Shown in pieces: positions 41,527-50,427 of a stretch of 64,000 bases of DNA (positions are counted from its first letter, which is position 1; each line of letters starts with the position of its first letter). A program made the translations under genes and the position numbers. The notes under the pieces were generated by a model. The model ran no database searches. It had not been told where the DNA came from and saw only the letters and a program-made list of their open reading frames with translations. This stretch comes from Nocardiopsis sp. FR4 (GTDB lineage: Bacteria > Actinomycetota > Actinomycetes > Streptosporangiales > Streptosporangiaceae). Location of the stretch: NCBI RefSeq assembly GCF_009830945.1, contig NZ_VWVV01000036.1, positions 1 through 64,000 of the forward strand, given 5' to 3'.

Positions 41527-44055
41527 TCAGACGGTGGCCACCGGCAGGGTCAGCCGCAGTGTCAGCCCGCCGCCGGGCGTGGTCTCCGGGCGCAGCGAGC
41601 CCCCCATGGCCTCCATGAGCCCGCGCGAGAGCGCCAGACCCAGGCCGAGACCGGTCTCGTTGTCGGTGTCACCGAGCCTCTGGAAGGGGACGAACATGCG
41701 CTCTCGCTCATGCTCGGGCACGCCGGGGCCGTGGTCGGCCACCAGCAGCTCCACCTCGTCCCCCGTCCAGGACGCGGCCACCGTCGGCGGCCGGTCCGGC
41801 GGGCTGAAGCGCAGGGCGTTGCCCAGCACGTTGGCCAGCACCCGGTCCAGCAGCCCCGGATCGGCCGCGACCAGCGGCAGCTCCTCGGGGACGCGCACCC
41901 GCACCGCGCGCCCCGCCGGACCGAGCTCGTCCAGGGCGGCGAACACCGACTCGCGCGGCGACAGGTCCCGGACGGTCACCCCCAGCACTCCCGCCTGGAG
42001 GCGGCTCATGTCCAGCAGGTCCGTCACCAGGCGCGAGAGCCGGTCCAGGGACTCGTCCGCGGTGGCCAGGAACTCGGCCTGGTCCTCCTCGCTGAAGCGC
42101 ACCTCCCGGCTGCGCAGGCTGGTCACCGACGCCTTGGCCGAGGCCAGGGGGGCGCGCAGGTCGTGGCTGACCGCCGCCAGCAGCGCGGTGCGCATCCGGT
42201 CCGCCTCGGCCAGCGGAACGGCGGCCGCCGCCTCCTGGGCCAGCCGCTGCTGGCGCAGCGCGACGGCGGCCTGCGCGGCGAAGGCCCCGATGATGCGCCG
42301 CTCGGCCGCACGGGGCCGGTGCCCGTACAGCACCAGGGTCAGTTCCTCGTCCACCGGAACGTCGACGTCGGCCCCGCCCGGGGCCCCGCACGGGCGGTCC
42401 CCGACCGAGGCGACCGCCTCCCACGCCCGGGGATCCTGGCGGTGGTCCGGGCGGGCCGAGGCGCCGGGCCTGCGCTCCAGCAGCGCCACCGACTCCAGGG
42501 AGAAGGTCTCGCGCAGCCGCTCCAGCAGTGCCTCCAGGGGCCGCGAGCCGCGCAGCACGCTTCCGGCCACCGCGGCCAGCGTCTGGGCCTCGGCGCTGGC
42601 CCGGGCGGCCTCGCGGGTGCGCCGCGCCGCCTGGTCGACCACGACGCTGACCGCCACGGCCACCACCACGAACACCACCAGGGCGAGTGTGTCCCGGGAG
42701 TGGGTGACCGTCAGGGTCAGGTAGGGCTCGGTGAAGTACAGGTTGAGCAGCACGAAACCGCCCAGGGCCGCCACCAGCGCGGGCCACAGCCCGCCCACCA
42801 GCGCTGTCACCGTCACCGTCGCGAACACCAGCAGGATCCCGTTGCTGAGGTAGGCCTCGCCCCGGGGCATCCACGGGAGGGCCAGGAGCAGCAGGGCGAT
42901 GAGCGCCAGGGCGTGCCCCGCGGCCTCCCGGCGCCCCGAGACCGCGCCGGTCCGGGGGCGGCGCGGCCGGGCGCAGGACTCCTCGTGGGTGACCAGGTGG
43001 ACGTCGATGGGGCCCGACCGGGCCATGGTGGCCACCCCCACCCCCGGCCGCAGCAGGTTGGCGATCCGGCCGCGCCTGCTGGCGCCCACCACCAGCTGGG
43101 TGGCGTCCACGGCCCGGGCGAAGTCGATCAGGGCGCTGGGCACGTCCTCGCCCAGGACCTGGTGGTAGGTGCCGCCCAGGTCCTCCACCAGCATCCGCTG
43201 CCGGGCCAGCTGGGCGGGGTCGGCGCCCACCGGACCGTCGCCCAGGGACACGTGCACGGCCAGCAGGTCGGCGCCCCTGTCGCGCCCGGCGATGCGGGCG
43301 GCCCGGCGGATGAGCGCCTCCCCGCCGGGGCCGCCGGTCAGGGCCACGACCACGCGTTCACGGGCCTGCCAGGCCGGTGCCGCGGCGTGCGCGCCCCGGT
43401 GCCGTTCCAGTTCCTCGTCCACCCGCCCGGCCAGCCACAGCAGCGCCAGTTCGCGCAGGGCGGTCAGGGCGCCGATCCGGAAGTGGTGGCCCAGCGCGGC
43501 GTCGATCTGGTCCACGCCGTAGACGTTGCCGTGCGCCAGCCTGCGCCGCAGCGCCTCGGGGGTCATGTCCACCAGTTCGATCTGGTCGGCCTCGCGGACC
43601 CAGGCGTCGGGCACGGTCTCGTGCTGGCGGACGCCGGTGATCTTCTCCACGACGTCGTTGAGCGACTCCAGGTGCTGGACGTTGAGCGTGGACAGCACCG
43701 TTACGCCCGCGTCCAGCAGGACCTGGATGTCCTGCCAGCGCTTGGCGTTGCGCGCCCCGGGGGCGTTGGTGTGCGCGAGTTCGTCCACGAGGACCACCTG
43801 GGGGCGGCGCGCGAGCACGGCGTCCAGGTCCATCTCCTCGAACCGCTCGCCGTGGGAGGTGAACACCGCGCGCGGCACGGTCTCCAGGTCGTCGATCATC
43901 GCCTCCGTGAGCGTGCGGCCGTGGCTCTCCACGAAGCCGATCACCACGTCGGCACCGCGGTCGCGGCGCCGGTGCGCCTCGTCCAGCATCCGGTAGGTCT
44001 TGCCCACCCCCGGAGCCGCGCCCAGGTAGACGCGCAGGTGGCCGCGTGCGGTCAT
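41527..44055 (-). CDS. kdpD: Sensor histidine kinase KdpD
   Basis: 842 residues in full KdpD order. N-terminal KdpD domain with Walker A GAAPGVGKT (residues 12-20) and Walker B VVLVDELAHTN. Usp-like domain (about 230-365, VVALTGGPGGEALIRRAARI). Four short helices (DUF4118, about 385-490), GAF-like region, HisKA with His631 in SHDLRAPLAS, and HATPase (NVLGNALRFS, ADHGPGVPEHE, TGLGLGLALSRGL). It senses K+ limitation or turgor. ATG behind GAGGGAGGGG. Unusually, it is divergent from kdpE rather than overlapping it, and no kdpFABC genes are present here. Confidence 0.94.
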   Translation of the reverse strand: MTARGHLRVYLGAAPGVGKTYRMLDEAHRRRDRGADVVIGFVESHGRTLTEAMIDDLETVPRAVFTSHGERFEEMDLDAVLARRPQVVLVDELAHTNAPGARNAKRWQDIQVLLDAGVTVLSTLNVQHLESLNDVVEKITGVRQHETVPDAWVREADQIELVDMTPEALRRRLAHGNVYGVDQIDAALGHHFRIGALTALRELALLWLAGRVDEELERHRGAHAAAPAWQARERVVVALTGGPGGEALIRRAARIAGRDRGADLLAVHVSLGDGPVGADPAQLARQRMLVEDLGGTYHQVLGEDVPSALIDFARAVDATQLVVGASRRGRIANLLRPGVGVATMARSGPIDVHLVTHEESCARPRRPRTGAVSGRREAAGHALALIALLLLALPWMPRGEAYLSNGILLVFATVTVTALVGGLWPALVAALGGFVLLNLYFTEPYLTLTVTHSRDTLALVVFVVVAVAVSVVVDQAARRTREAARASAEAQTLAAVAGSVLRGSRPLEALLERLRETFSLESVALLERRPGASARPDHRQDPRAWEAVASVGDRPCGAPGGADVDVPVDEELTLVLYGHRPRAAERRIIGAFAAQAAVALRQQRLAQEAAAAVPLAEADRMRTALLAAVSHDLRAPLASAKASVTSLRSREVRFSEEDQAEFLATADESLDRLSRLVTDLLDMSRLQAGVLGVTVRDLSPRESVFAALDELGPAGRAVRVRVPEELPLVAADPGLLDRVLANVLGNALRFSPPDRPPTVAASWTGDEVELLVADHGPGVPEHERERMFVPFQRLGDTDNETGLGLGLALSRGLMEAMGGSLRPETTPGGGLTLRLTLPVATV

Positions 44056-44112
44056 GGACCCCTCCCTCTCTCCGCTTCCATTCTCACCCGGACGGTTCAG
44101 GGCGTTTCACCT

Positions 44113-44161
44113 GCTAACAGGACGCTAATTACCACACTGCCGGTGCTAAGGGGGCGTTAGC
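44113..44161. promoter_or_regulatory. Helically spaced GCTAA repeats in the kdpD/kdpE divergent region
   Basis: GCTAA occurs at 44113-44117, 44124-44128 and 44145-44149, with starts 11 and 21 bases apart (one and two helical turns). An inverted TTAGC is at 44157-44161. OmpR-type regulators such as KdpE bind direct repeats with this spacing, so this is a candidate autoregulatory site. Confidence 0.5.
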
Positions 44162-44304
44162 GTGCTGGCCCGCCCCGGCCCTTCTCCTCCAGAGTCGGTC
44201 CGGTGCCAGCGCCGCCGGGGGGCGGTCCCCGCACGCCCCTACCATCGTTTCCGCGGGACCCACCCTGAGTTGGGGGGACCCGGACAGGCGAAGAACGGAT
44301 CACC

Positions 44305-45066
44305 ATGGACACCGACACCAGCACGGACACCGGCGGGGGCAGATCCCCCGCAGTCCTGGTCGTCGACGACGACCCCCGCATCCGCAGGACGCTGGAGGTG
44401 AACCTGCGCGTGCGCGGCTACACCTCCTACCTGGCCGACACCGGCGAGCACGCACTGCGGCTGGTGGCCCGGCACCACCCCGACCTGCTCCTGCTCGACC
44501 TGGGGCTGCCCGGGATGGACGGCCTGGAGGTCCTGCGGGGGCTACGCGGATGGACCGACGTGCCGGTGGTCGTGCTCTCGGGGCGCGACACCGAGGCGAT
44601 GAAGGTGGAGGCGCTGGACCTGGGCGCCGACGACTACGTGATCAAGCCCTTCGGCATGGACGAGCTGTTCGCCCGGGTGCGCGCGGCCATGCGCCGCTCG
44701 GTGGTGCCCGAGTACGAGCCGCCCGTGGCCACCGGTCACTTCACGATCGACCTGGCCGCCAAACAGGTCCTCAAGGACGGCGCCCCGGTGCGCCTGACCC
44801 CGCGCCAGTGGCACATCGTGGAGGTGCTGGCCCGCAACCCCGACCGCCTGGTCACCCACAAGCACCTGCTCAACGAGGTGTGGGGGCCCGCGTACGGGCG
44901 CGAGACCAACTACCTGCGGGTGTTCATGACCAAGATCCGCCAGCGGCTGGAACCGGACCCGCCGCGCCCGCGCTACTTCCTCACCGAGCCGGGCCTGGGC
45001 TACCGGTTCCGGCCGGACGGGGGCGCGGGGTCCCCGGAGCGCCGCGACGGGACCGGTGGCGCGTGA
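44305..45066 (+). CDS. kdpE: Response regulator KdpE
   Basis: 253-residue OmpR/PhoB-family regulator. Receiver domain with acidic pair VVDDDP (20-24), phospho-acceptor Asp65 in LLLLDLGLPGMDG and Lys114 in YVIKPFGMDELFARV. C-terminal winged helix with LTPRQWHIVEVLARNPDRLV and NYLRVFMTKIRQRLEPDPPR, the KdpE-like end. It is the partner of the divergent KdpD. The stop overlaps the trkH start (GTGA), so K+ sensing and the Trk-type channel gene are translationally coupled. Confidence 0.92.
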   Translation: MDTDTSTDTGGGRSPAVLVVDDDPRIRRTLEVNLRVRGYTSYLADTGEHALRLVARHHPDLLLLDLGLPGMDGLEVLRGLRGWTDVPVVVLSGRDTEAMKVEALDLGADDYVIKPFGMDELFARVRAAMRRSVVPEYEPPVATGHFTIDLAAKQVLKDGAPVRLTPRQWHIVEVLARNPDRLVTHKHLLNEVWGPAYGRETNYLRVFMTKIRQRLEPDPPRPRYFLTEPGLGYRFRPDGGAGSPERRDGTGGA

Positions 45067-46493
45067 GCCACGGCACCAGGGAACCCTCGGCGGCCTCGCG
45101 CGCCTCGCGCGTGCTGGTGCGGGTCAACGGCGCGCTCGACCACAGGCTGCGCGACCTGGCCCGGTGGGTCAAGCCGCCCCAGCTGACGGTGCTGGCCTTC
45201 GCCGCCCTGGTCCTGGTCGGCACGGCCGCGCTGTCGCTGCCCGCCGCCACGGAGAGCGGGGAGCGGGCCTCCCTCCCCGACGCCCTGTTCACCGCCACGT
45301 CGGCGGCCAGCGTGACGGGTCTGGTGGTGGAGGACACCGCGGGCTACTGGTCGGCCTTCGGCGAGCTGGTGATCCTGGCCCTGATCCAGGTCGGCGGGTT
45401 CGGCATCATGGCCCTGGCCACCGTGCTGACCCTGGTGGTGGGCCGCCAGCTGGGGCTGCGCATGGCGCTGCGCACCGGCTCGGAGGCCAAGGTGGTCACG
45501 CTGGGCGAGGTGCGCCAGCTGGTCAAGGGCATCCTGGCGGTGACGCTGGTCTTCGAGGCGGTCCTGGCCGTGGTGCTGACGCTGCGCTGGTGGCTGGCGT
45601 ACGACCTGGCGCTGGGCCGGGCCTGCTACACGGGGGTCTTCCACGCCGTCTCGGCCTTCAACAACGCCGGTTTCTCGCTCTACGCCGACAGCATGACGGG
45701 GTTCGCCAGGGACCCGTGGATCACGGTTCCCATCGCCGTGGCGGTGGTCGCGGGAGGGCTGGGTTTTCCCATCTGGGTGGAGTTGTGGCGCTTCACCCGG
45801 CGGCGCCGGGAGGCGCGCCACTGGTCCCTGCACGCCAAGATCACCCTGGTGATGACGGGTGTCCTGCTGGTGATCGGCTTCGCGGCCTTCCTCCTGCTGG
45901 AGTGGGCCAACCCGGCGACGATGGGTCCCCTGACGCCGCGCGACAAGGTCCTCACCGCCTTCTTCCAGGCGGTGATGCCGCGCACGGCGGGCTTCAACAG
46001 CCTCGACTTCGGCGCGATGCACACCCAGACCCTGCTGGTCACCGACATGCTCATGTTCGTCGGCGGGGGCAGCGCGGGCACCGCCGGGGGCATCAAGGTG
46101 ACGACCTTCGCCGTGCTGGCCTTCGTGGTCTACGCCAACGTGAGAGGGGAGCCGACGGTGCACGTGGGGGGCCGCCGCCTGGCCGACGGCACCGCCTCCC
46201 AGGCGACCACGGTGGTGCTTCTGGCCCTGGGGCTGGTGCTGGCGGCGACGCTGACCCTGATGACCGTCACACCCTTCACCCTGGACCAGATCCTGTTCGA
46301 GACGGTCTCGGCCTTCGGCACGGTCGGCCTGTCCACCGGCATCACCGGGGACCTGCCGCCGCTCGGTGAGATGGTCGTCGTCTTCCTCATGTTCGTGGGG
46401 CGGATCGGGCCGATCACCCTGGCCTCGGCCCTGGCGCTGCGCCGCCGGGCGCGCCTGTACGAGCTGCCCCAGGAGCGGCCGATCGTCGGCTGA
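45063..46493 (+). CDS. trkH: TrkH/KtrB family potassium transporter subunit
   Basis: 476 residues, a four-fold repeated membrane-pore-membrane protein of the SKT superfamily. Selectivity-filter glycines are visible in TSAASVTGLVVED, AFNNAGFSLY, PRTAGFNSLDF and SAFGTVGLSTGI. GGSAGTAGGIKVTTFAVL precedes the last repeat. A cytoplasmic regulator (TrkA/KtrA) is needed in known systems but none is nearby. GTG start overlaps kdpE. The 46494-46691 gap after it holds no convincing gene. Confidence 0.92.
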   Translation: MSHGTREPSAASRASRVLVRVNGALDHRLRDLARWVKPPQLTVLAFAALVLVGTAALSLPAATESGERASLPDALFTATSAASVTGLVVEDTAGYWSAFGELVILALIQVGGFGIMALATVLTLVVGRQLGLRMALRTGSEAKVVTLGEVRQLVKGILAVTLVFEAVLAVVLTLRWWLAYDLALGRACYTGVFHAVSAFNNAGFSLYADSMTGFARDPWITVPIAVAVVAGGLGFPIWVELWRFTRRRREARHWSLHAKITLVMTGVLLVIGFAAFLLLEWANPATMGPLTPRDKVLTAFFQAVMPRTAGFNSLDFGAMHTQTLLVTDMLMFVGGGSAGTAGGIKVTTFAVLAFVVYANVRGEPTVHVGGRRLADGTASQATTVVLLALGLVLAATLTLMTVTPFTLDQILFETVSAFGTVGLSTGITGDLPPLGEMVVVFLMFVGRIGPITLASALALRRRARLYELPQERPIVG

Positions 46494-46691
46494 GGGCGGC
46501 GGCGCGGCGTGTGACCGGCGCCGACCCGCCCCCCGTGTCGTCCGGGCGGCCCGGAGGCGGGGAAGCGCACCCGGTTCGGCCCGTGGTTGACGTCCATCCG
46601 CACGCCGTTGGTCTCCAGCAGTTCGCCGGGCAGCGGGATGGGCGGTGCCGGGGCCGGATAGCCGTGTGCGCGGGGACCCCGCGTGAGCCGT

Positions 46692-47630
46692 TCAGGAGCG
46701 CGGTGCCTCAGCGGGACCGCAGTCCGCGCCGCAGGTCGCGGTCCGGTGCTCCGGGCGGCGCCGCTCCAGCAGGACGCTGTCCCGCCAGCGGCCGTCCAGG
46801 CACGCGATGCTCTCGCGCACGCCCACGGTGCGGTACCCCGCCGAGCGGTGCAGGGCCAGGGCGGCCTTGTTCTCGGGGAGGACCGAGGCCTGCAGGGTCC
46901 ACAGCCCGGCGGCGTCGGCCTCGGTGACCTGCCGGTGGAGCAGTGCCTTGCCCGTGCCCCGGCCCCGGGCGTCCTCGGCCACGTAGACCGAGGTCTCGGC
47001 GGCGCCGGAGTAGGCGGCCAGGGAGGAGACCGGGGCGGCGGCGGCCCAACCCACCAGGCGCCCGCTGCGCTCGGCGACCCAGCGGTGACCGGGCAGCCAC
47101 CGCTCGAACAGGGCGTCCTCCTCGGGCGCCTCGGTCTCGAAGGCGGCGTCGCCGGTGGCGATTCCCTGGGCGTAGATCTCGCGGACCGTCGGCAGATCCG
47201 CCTCGGTCATGGCGCGTACGTCCACGTCGGCGGGCAGGTCGGCGGGGCAGCACGGGCGCGAGCCGAGCAGTCCCATGACGGCGTCGGCGGCGTGCGGCAG
47301 GCCGGTGCAGCAGGCCGGATTGACCGCGACCCGGGTGGAGGTGCCCACGCGGGTCAGGGTCACGAAGCCCACCTCGGTCAGTTTGCGCAGGTGGTGGGAG
47401 GCGGTCGGCTGGCTGATGCCCACCGCCGCGGCGAGTTCGCCCACGCTGATCGTGCCCGGGTACGCGGCGACGGTGTGCAGCAGGCGTACGCGCATCGGCT
47501 CGGCCAGGCAGGCGAACCAGGCGGCGTAGGTCTGGGCGTCACTGGCGGGGAGGGTCTCGGGTGCGGGGCTCGTTACGGTCACCCCCCCAGTATCGGTGAC
47601 GACATCGACCAAAGTCGATGTTGCATCCAT
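46692..47630 (-). CDS. ArsR repressor fused to a GNAT N-acetyltransferase (ArsN-like)
   Basis: 312 residues in two domains. Residues about 30-105 are an ArsR winged helix (ISVGELAAAVGISQPTASHH). Residues about 137-290 are a GNAT acetyltransferase of the ArsN/phosphinothricin-acetyltransferase type (VRAMTEADLPTVREIYAQGI, ETSVYVAEDARGRGTGKALL). Vicinal cysteine pairs Cys107-Cys108 and Cys127-Cys128 in the linker are likely As(III) ligands. ArsN1 enzymes acetylate the organoarsenical antibiotic arsinothricin. The ATG 47630 has no ribosome site but a TATAGA just upstream suggests a nearly leaderless mRNA. GTG 47582 is an alternative start. Confidence 0.88.
   Translation of the reverse strand: MDATSTLVDVVTDTGGVTVTSPAPETLPASDAQTYAAWFACLAEPMRVRLLHTVAAYPGTISVGELAAAVGISQPTASHHLRKLTEVGFVTLTRVGTSTRVAVNPACCTGLPHAADAVMGLLGSRPCCPADLPADVDVRAMTEADLPTVREIYAQGIATGDAAFETEAPEEDALFERWLPGHRWVAERSGRLVGWAAAAPVSSLAAYSGAAETSVYVAEDARGRGTGKALLHRQVTEADAAGLWTLQASVLPENKAALALHRSAGYRTVGVRESIACLDGRWRDSVLLERRRPEHRTATCGADCGPAEAPRS
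47602..47621. promoter_or_regulatory. Inverted repeat at the arsR-arsN start (operator candidate)
   Basis: ACATCGAC (47602-47609) and GTCGATGT (47614-47621) around CAAA. It lies within the first codons if ATG 47630 is used, or in the leader if GTG 47582 is used, and about 65 bases from the divergent flavoprotein start. Likely site for the ArsR domain. Confidence 0.6.
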
Positions 47631-47686
47631 TGATGGAAGTCTATATCTTCTTCTTGCATAGATGTCAGTCGATGAAAGGATGCGTC

Positions 47687-49129
47687 ATGGTCGAGGAGTA
47701 CCCGGTCGTGGTGATCGGAGCCGGTCCGGTGGGCCTGGCCGCGGCGGCGGAGCTGGTCGAGCGGGGGCTGCCGGTCCTGGTGCTGGAGAAGGGCGGAAGC
47801 GCCGGAGCGGCGGTGCGCGAGTGGGGGCACGTGCGCCTGTTCTCGATGTGGCGCGACCTGGTCGACCCCGCCGCGGAGAAGCTGCTCACCGGCACCGGAT
47901 GGCAGCGCCCGGACGACGAGGTCTACCCCACCGGCGGGGAGTGGGCCGAGCTCTACCTGTCCCCGCTCGCCGGGGCACTGGGAGAGCGGGTGCGCTTCGG
48001 CGCCGAGGTCACCGGTGTCAGCCGCCGGGGCCGGGACCGGGTCGTGGACGCCGAACGGGCCGAACAGCCCTTCACCGTGCGGCTGCGCACCGACGCGGGT
48101 GAGGAGCGCCTGCTGGCCCGTGCGGTGATCGACGCCTCCGGGACCTGGGGCTCCCCCAACCCGGTGGGCGGCGACGGCCTGCCCGCGCTGGGGGAGGAGG
48201 CCGCCGCCGACCGGATCTCCCACCGGATCCCCGATCTGGCCGACCCGGCCGTGAGGGCCCGTTACGCGGGCCGCACCACGGCCGTGGTGGGCCGGGGCCA
48301 CTCCGCGCTGACCGCCCTGGTCTCCCTGGCCGCGCTGGCCGGGGAGGAGCCGGACACCCGCGCTCTGTGGGTGCTGCGCCGGGGGGAGGTCGGCGACGCC
48401 TTCGGAGGAGGGGACGCAGACCAGCTGCCCGCCCGGGGAGCCCTGGGCCAGCGGGCGAAGGCGGCCGTGGCGGCCGGGCACATCCGGGTGGTCGCGGGCT
48501 TCCGGACCGCCGAGGTGCGCACCGAGGACGGCGGCCTGGTCCTGGCGGACGAGAACGGTCGGGAACTGGAGCCGGTGGACGAGGTCGTCGCCCTGACCGG
48601 GTTCCGCCCCGACCTGGCTCCGCTGTCGGAGATCCGCCTGGGACTGGACGCCACGCTTCAGGCGCCGGTGGAGCTGGCTCCGCTCATCGACCCCAACGTG
48701 CACTCCTGCGGCACCGTCTACCCGCACGGGGCCCGGGAGCTGGCCCATCCGGAGGAGGGGTTCTTCCTGGCCGGGATGAAGTCCTACGGGCGCGCGCCCA
48801 CCTTCCTGGCGCTGACCGGGTTCGAGCAGGTGCGCAGCATCGCCGCCCACCTCGCGGGCGACCACGAGGGCGCGGCCCGGGTGGAGCTGACCCTGCCCGA
48901 GACCGGGGTGTGCAGCGGAGGCGGCCTGACCGAGGAGGTCGAGGTCCAGGACGAGGGCGGCTGCTGCGGTGCTCCGGAGCCCTCGGGCGCCGCTGACACC
49001 ACGGAGCCGGGCGGGCGGGAGCGCGAGGCCGCGGTGACCGTGGCGCGGAGCGGGCCGGACGCCGGAAGCTGCTGCTCGGCCCCCGTCCCGCAGGCGGTCG
49101 AGGCGCCCGCTCCGGTCACGACGGCGTGA
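47687..49129 (+). CDS. FAD-dependent oxidoreductase with paired C-terminal cysteines
   Basis: 480 residues. N-terminal FAD motif VVVIGAGPVGLAAAAELVER, then WGHVRLFSMWRDLVDPAAEK, NAD(P)-binding TAVVGRGHSALTALVSLAAL and the final FAD motif DEVVALTGFRPD. This is the flavin-monooxygenase/thioredoxin-reductase-like fold. The last 70 residues are a poorly structured tail with CCGAPEP and SCCSAP, plus single cysteines at GVCSGG and HSCGT: typical vicinal thiols for trivalent arsenic. Directly divergent from arsR-arsN and followed by an overlapping MFS gene. ATG 47687 has AAAGGA 7 bases upstream. It could oxidise or reduce an arsenical. The exact reaction is unknown. Confidence 0.85.
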   Translation: MVEEYPVVVIGAGPVGLAAAAELVERGLPVLVLEKGGSAGAAVREWGHVRLFSMWRDLVDPAAEKLLTGTGWQRPDDEVYPTGGEWAELYLSPLAGALGERVRFGAEVTGVSRRGRDRVVDAERAEQPFTVRLRTDAGEERLLARAVIDASGTWGSPNPVGGDGLPALGEEAAADRISHRIPDLADPAVRARYAGRTTAVVGRGHSALTALVSLAALAGEEPDTRALWVLRRGEVGDAFGGGDADQLPARGALGQRAKAAVAAGHIRVVAGFRTAEVRTEDGGLVLADENGRELEPVDEVVALTGFRPDLAPLSEIRLGLDATLQAPVELAPLIDPNVHSCGTVYPHGARELAHPEEGFFLAGMKSYGRAPTFLALTGFEQVRSIAAHLAGDHEGAARVELTLPETGVCSGGGLTEEVEVQDEGGCCGAPEPSGAADTTEPGGREREAAVTVARSGPDAGSCCSAPVPQAVEAPAPVTTA

Positions 49130-50358
49130 GCTCCCCGACCACGGGTGGGCCCGCGCGGGTGCTGGGCGCCGCGCGGGCCCACCGCGGGCTCCTGGCCCTG
49201 TCCGTCACCGTGACCACGAGCTACGGGGTGCTGTTCTACGCCTTCCCGGTGCTGGCCCCCGCCATCACCGCCGACACCGGGTGGTCGCTGGCGGCCCTCA
49301 CCGCCTGCTTCTCGGCCGCACAGGTCGTGGCGGGGCTCACGGGGATCGCGGTGGGGCGGTGGCTGCACCGCCGCGGGCCCCGACCGGCCATGACGGCCGC
49401 GGCCGTTCTCGCGGTCCCGGCCCTGGCCGCGGTCGCGTCGGCGCGCGACCTCTGGCTGTTCGGCGCGGCCTGGCTGGTGGCCGGGACGGCGATGGCCGGG
49501 TTGTTCTACCCGCCCGCCTTCGCCGCGCTGACCCGCTGGTACGACGCCGGGCGGGTGCGCGCGCTGACCGTGCTGACCCTGGTCGCCGGGCTGGCCAGCA
49601 CCGTCTTCGCCCCGCTCACCGCGGTCCTGGAGGCCTCGCTGGGTTGGCGCGGCGCCTACCTGGCCCTGGGCGGGGTGCTCGTCGCGGTGGTGGTTCCCCT
49701 GCACGCCTTCGCCCTGCCCCGGGCCTGGGACGGAACGGCCACGGCGAGGGGGCCCGGCGGTACCGGGCACGTGCGCGCCGTGGTCGGGTCGGCGGCGTTC
49801 TGGGCGCTGGCCGCGGCGCTGACCGCGGGCTCCCTCACGGTGTACGCCGTCGTGATCAACCTGGTCCCGCTCCTGCAGGAGCGGGGGTTCGACACCACGA
49901 CGGCGGCCTGGGCCCTGGGCGCGGGCGGTGTGGGCCAGGTCCTGGGCCGCCTGGTCTACGGGCCCCTGGAACGTCGGACGGCCCCGGTGCCGCGCGCCCT
50001 GGCGGTCCTGGGCGCCTGCTCGGTGACCACGCTGCTCCTGGCCCTGGTCCCCGGACCGCTCGGGTTGGTCATGGCCGTCGCGGTGCTGGCGGGAACGGCG
50101 CGCGGAGTGCTCACCCTCCTCCAGGCCACGGCCGTCGTGGACTGGTGGGGCACACGGGACCACGCCACCCTCAACGGCCTCCTGCACGTGCCCGTCATGG
50201 TGGCCGTCGCCCTGGCCCCCTGGGCGGGGGCCGCGCTGGCCGGACCGGTGGGCGGCTACCCGGCCGCGTTCACTCTGCTGGGCGTCCTGGCGGGGGTCGG
50301 CGCCCTGGCGGTCCTGGCCAGCCGTCCGAGCCCGGTCCCCGCCCCAGCCCCTTCCTGA
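49126..50358 (+). CDS. MFS transporter in the arsenic island
   Basis: 410 residues with 12 predicted helices, MFS fold. VTVTTSYGVLFYAFPVLAPA in helix 1 and GRWLHRRGPRPAM in the loop 2-3 motif are seen. The first half resembles the oxalate/formate-like MFS group to which several arsenic-linked carriers belong. GTG start overlaps the flavoprotein stop by 4 bases, so the two products probably work together: modify the compound, then export it. Substrate inferred only from context. Confidence 0.85.
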   Translation: MSSPTTGGPARVLGAARAHRGLLALSVTVTTSYGVLFYAFPVLAPAITADTGWSLAALTACFSAAQVVAGLTGIAVGRWLHRRGPRPAMTAAAVLAVPALAAVASARDLWLFGAAWLVAGTAMAGLFYPPAFAALTRWYDAGRVRALTVLTLVAGLASTVFAPLTAVLEASLGWRGAYLALGGVLVAVVVPLHAFALPRAWDGTATARGPGGTGHVRAVVGSAAFWALAAALTAGSLTVYAVVINLVPLLQERGFDTTTAAWALGAGGVGQVLGRLVYGPLERRTAPVPRALAVLGACSVTTLLLALVPGPLGLVMAVAVLAGTARGVLTLLQATAVVDWWGTRDHATLNGLLHVPVMVAVALAPWAGAALAGPVGGYPAAFTLLGVLAGVGALAVLASRPSPVPAPAPS

Positions 50359-50427
50359 AGAACCCTTCCCCGAGAACCGGTCCCCCGCCCGCGCCGGCGG
50401 CGGGACCCCATCCCCTGAGGAGAGAAC

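Noticed and set aside
41710-44160. 816-codon + strand frame opposite kdpD
   Set aside because: The kdpD frame has all expected domains and motifs. The opposite frame is a compositional shadow.
46550-46680. Possible gene remnant on the - strand (translation contains LPGELLETNGVRMDVN)
   Set aside because: Looks slightly protein-like, but too short, without start or ribosome site, and without a family I can name.
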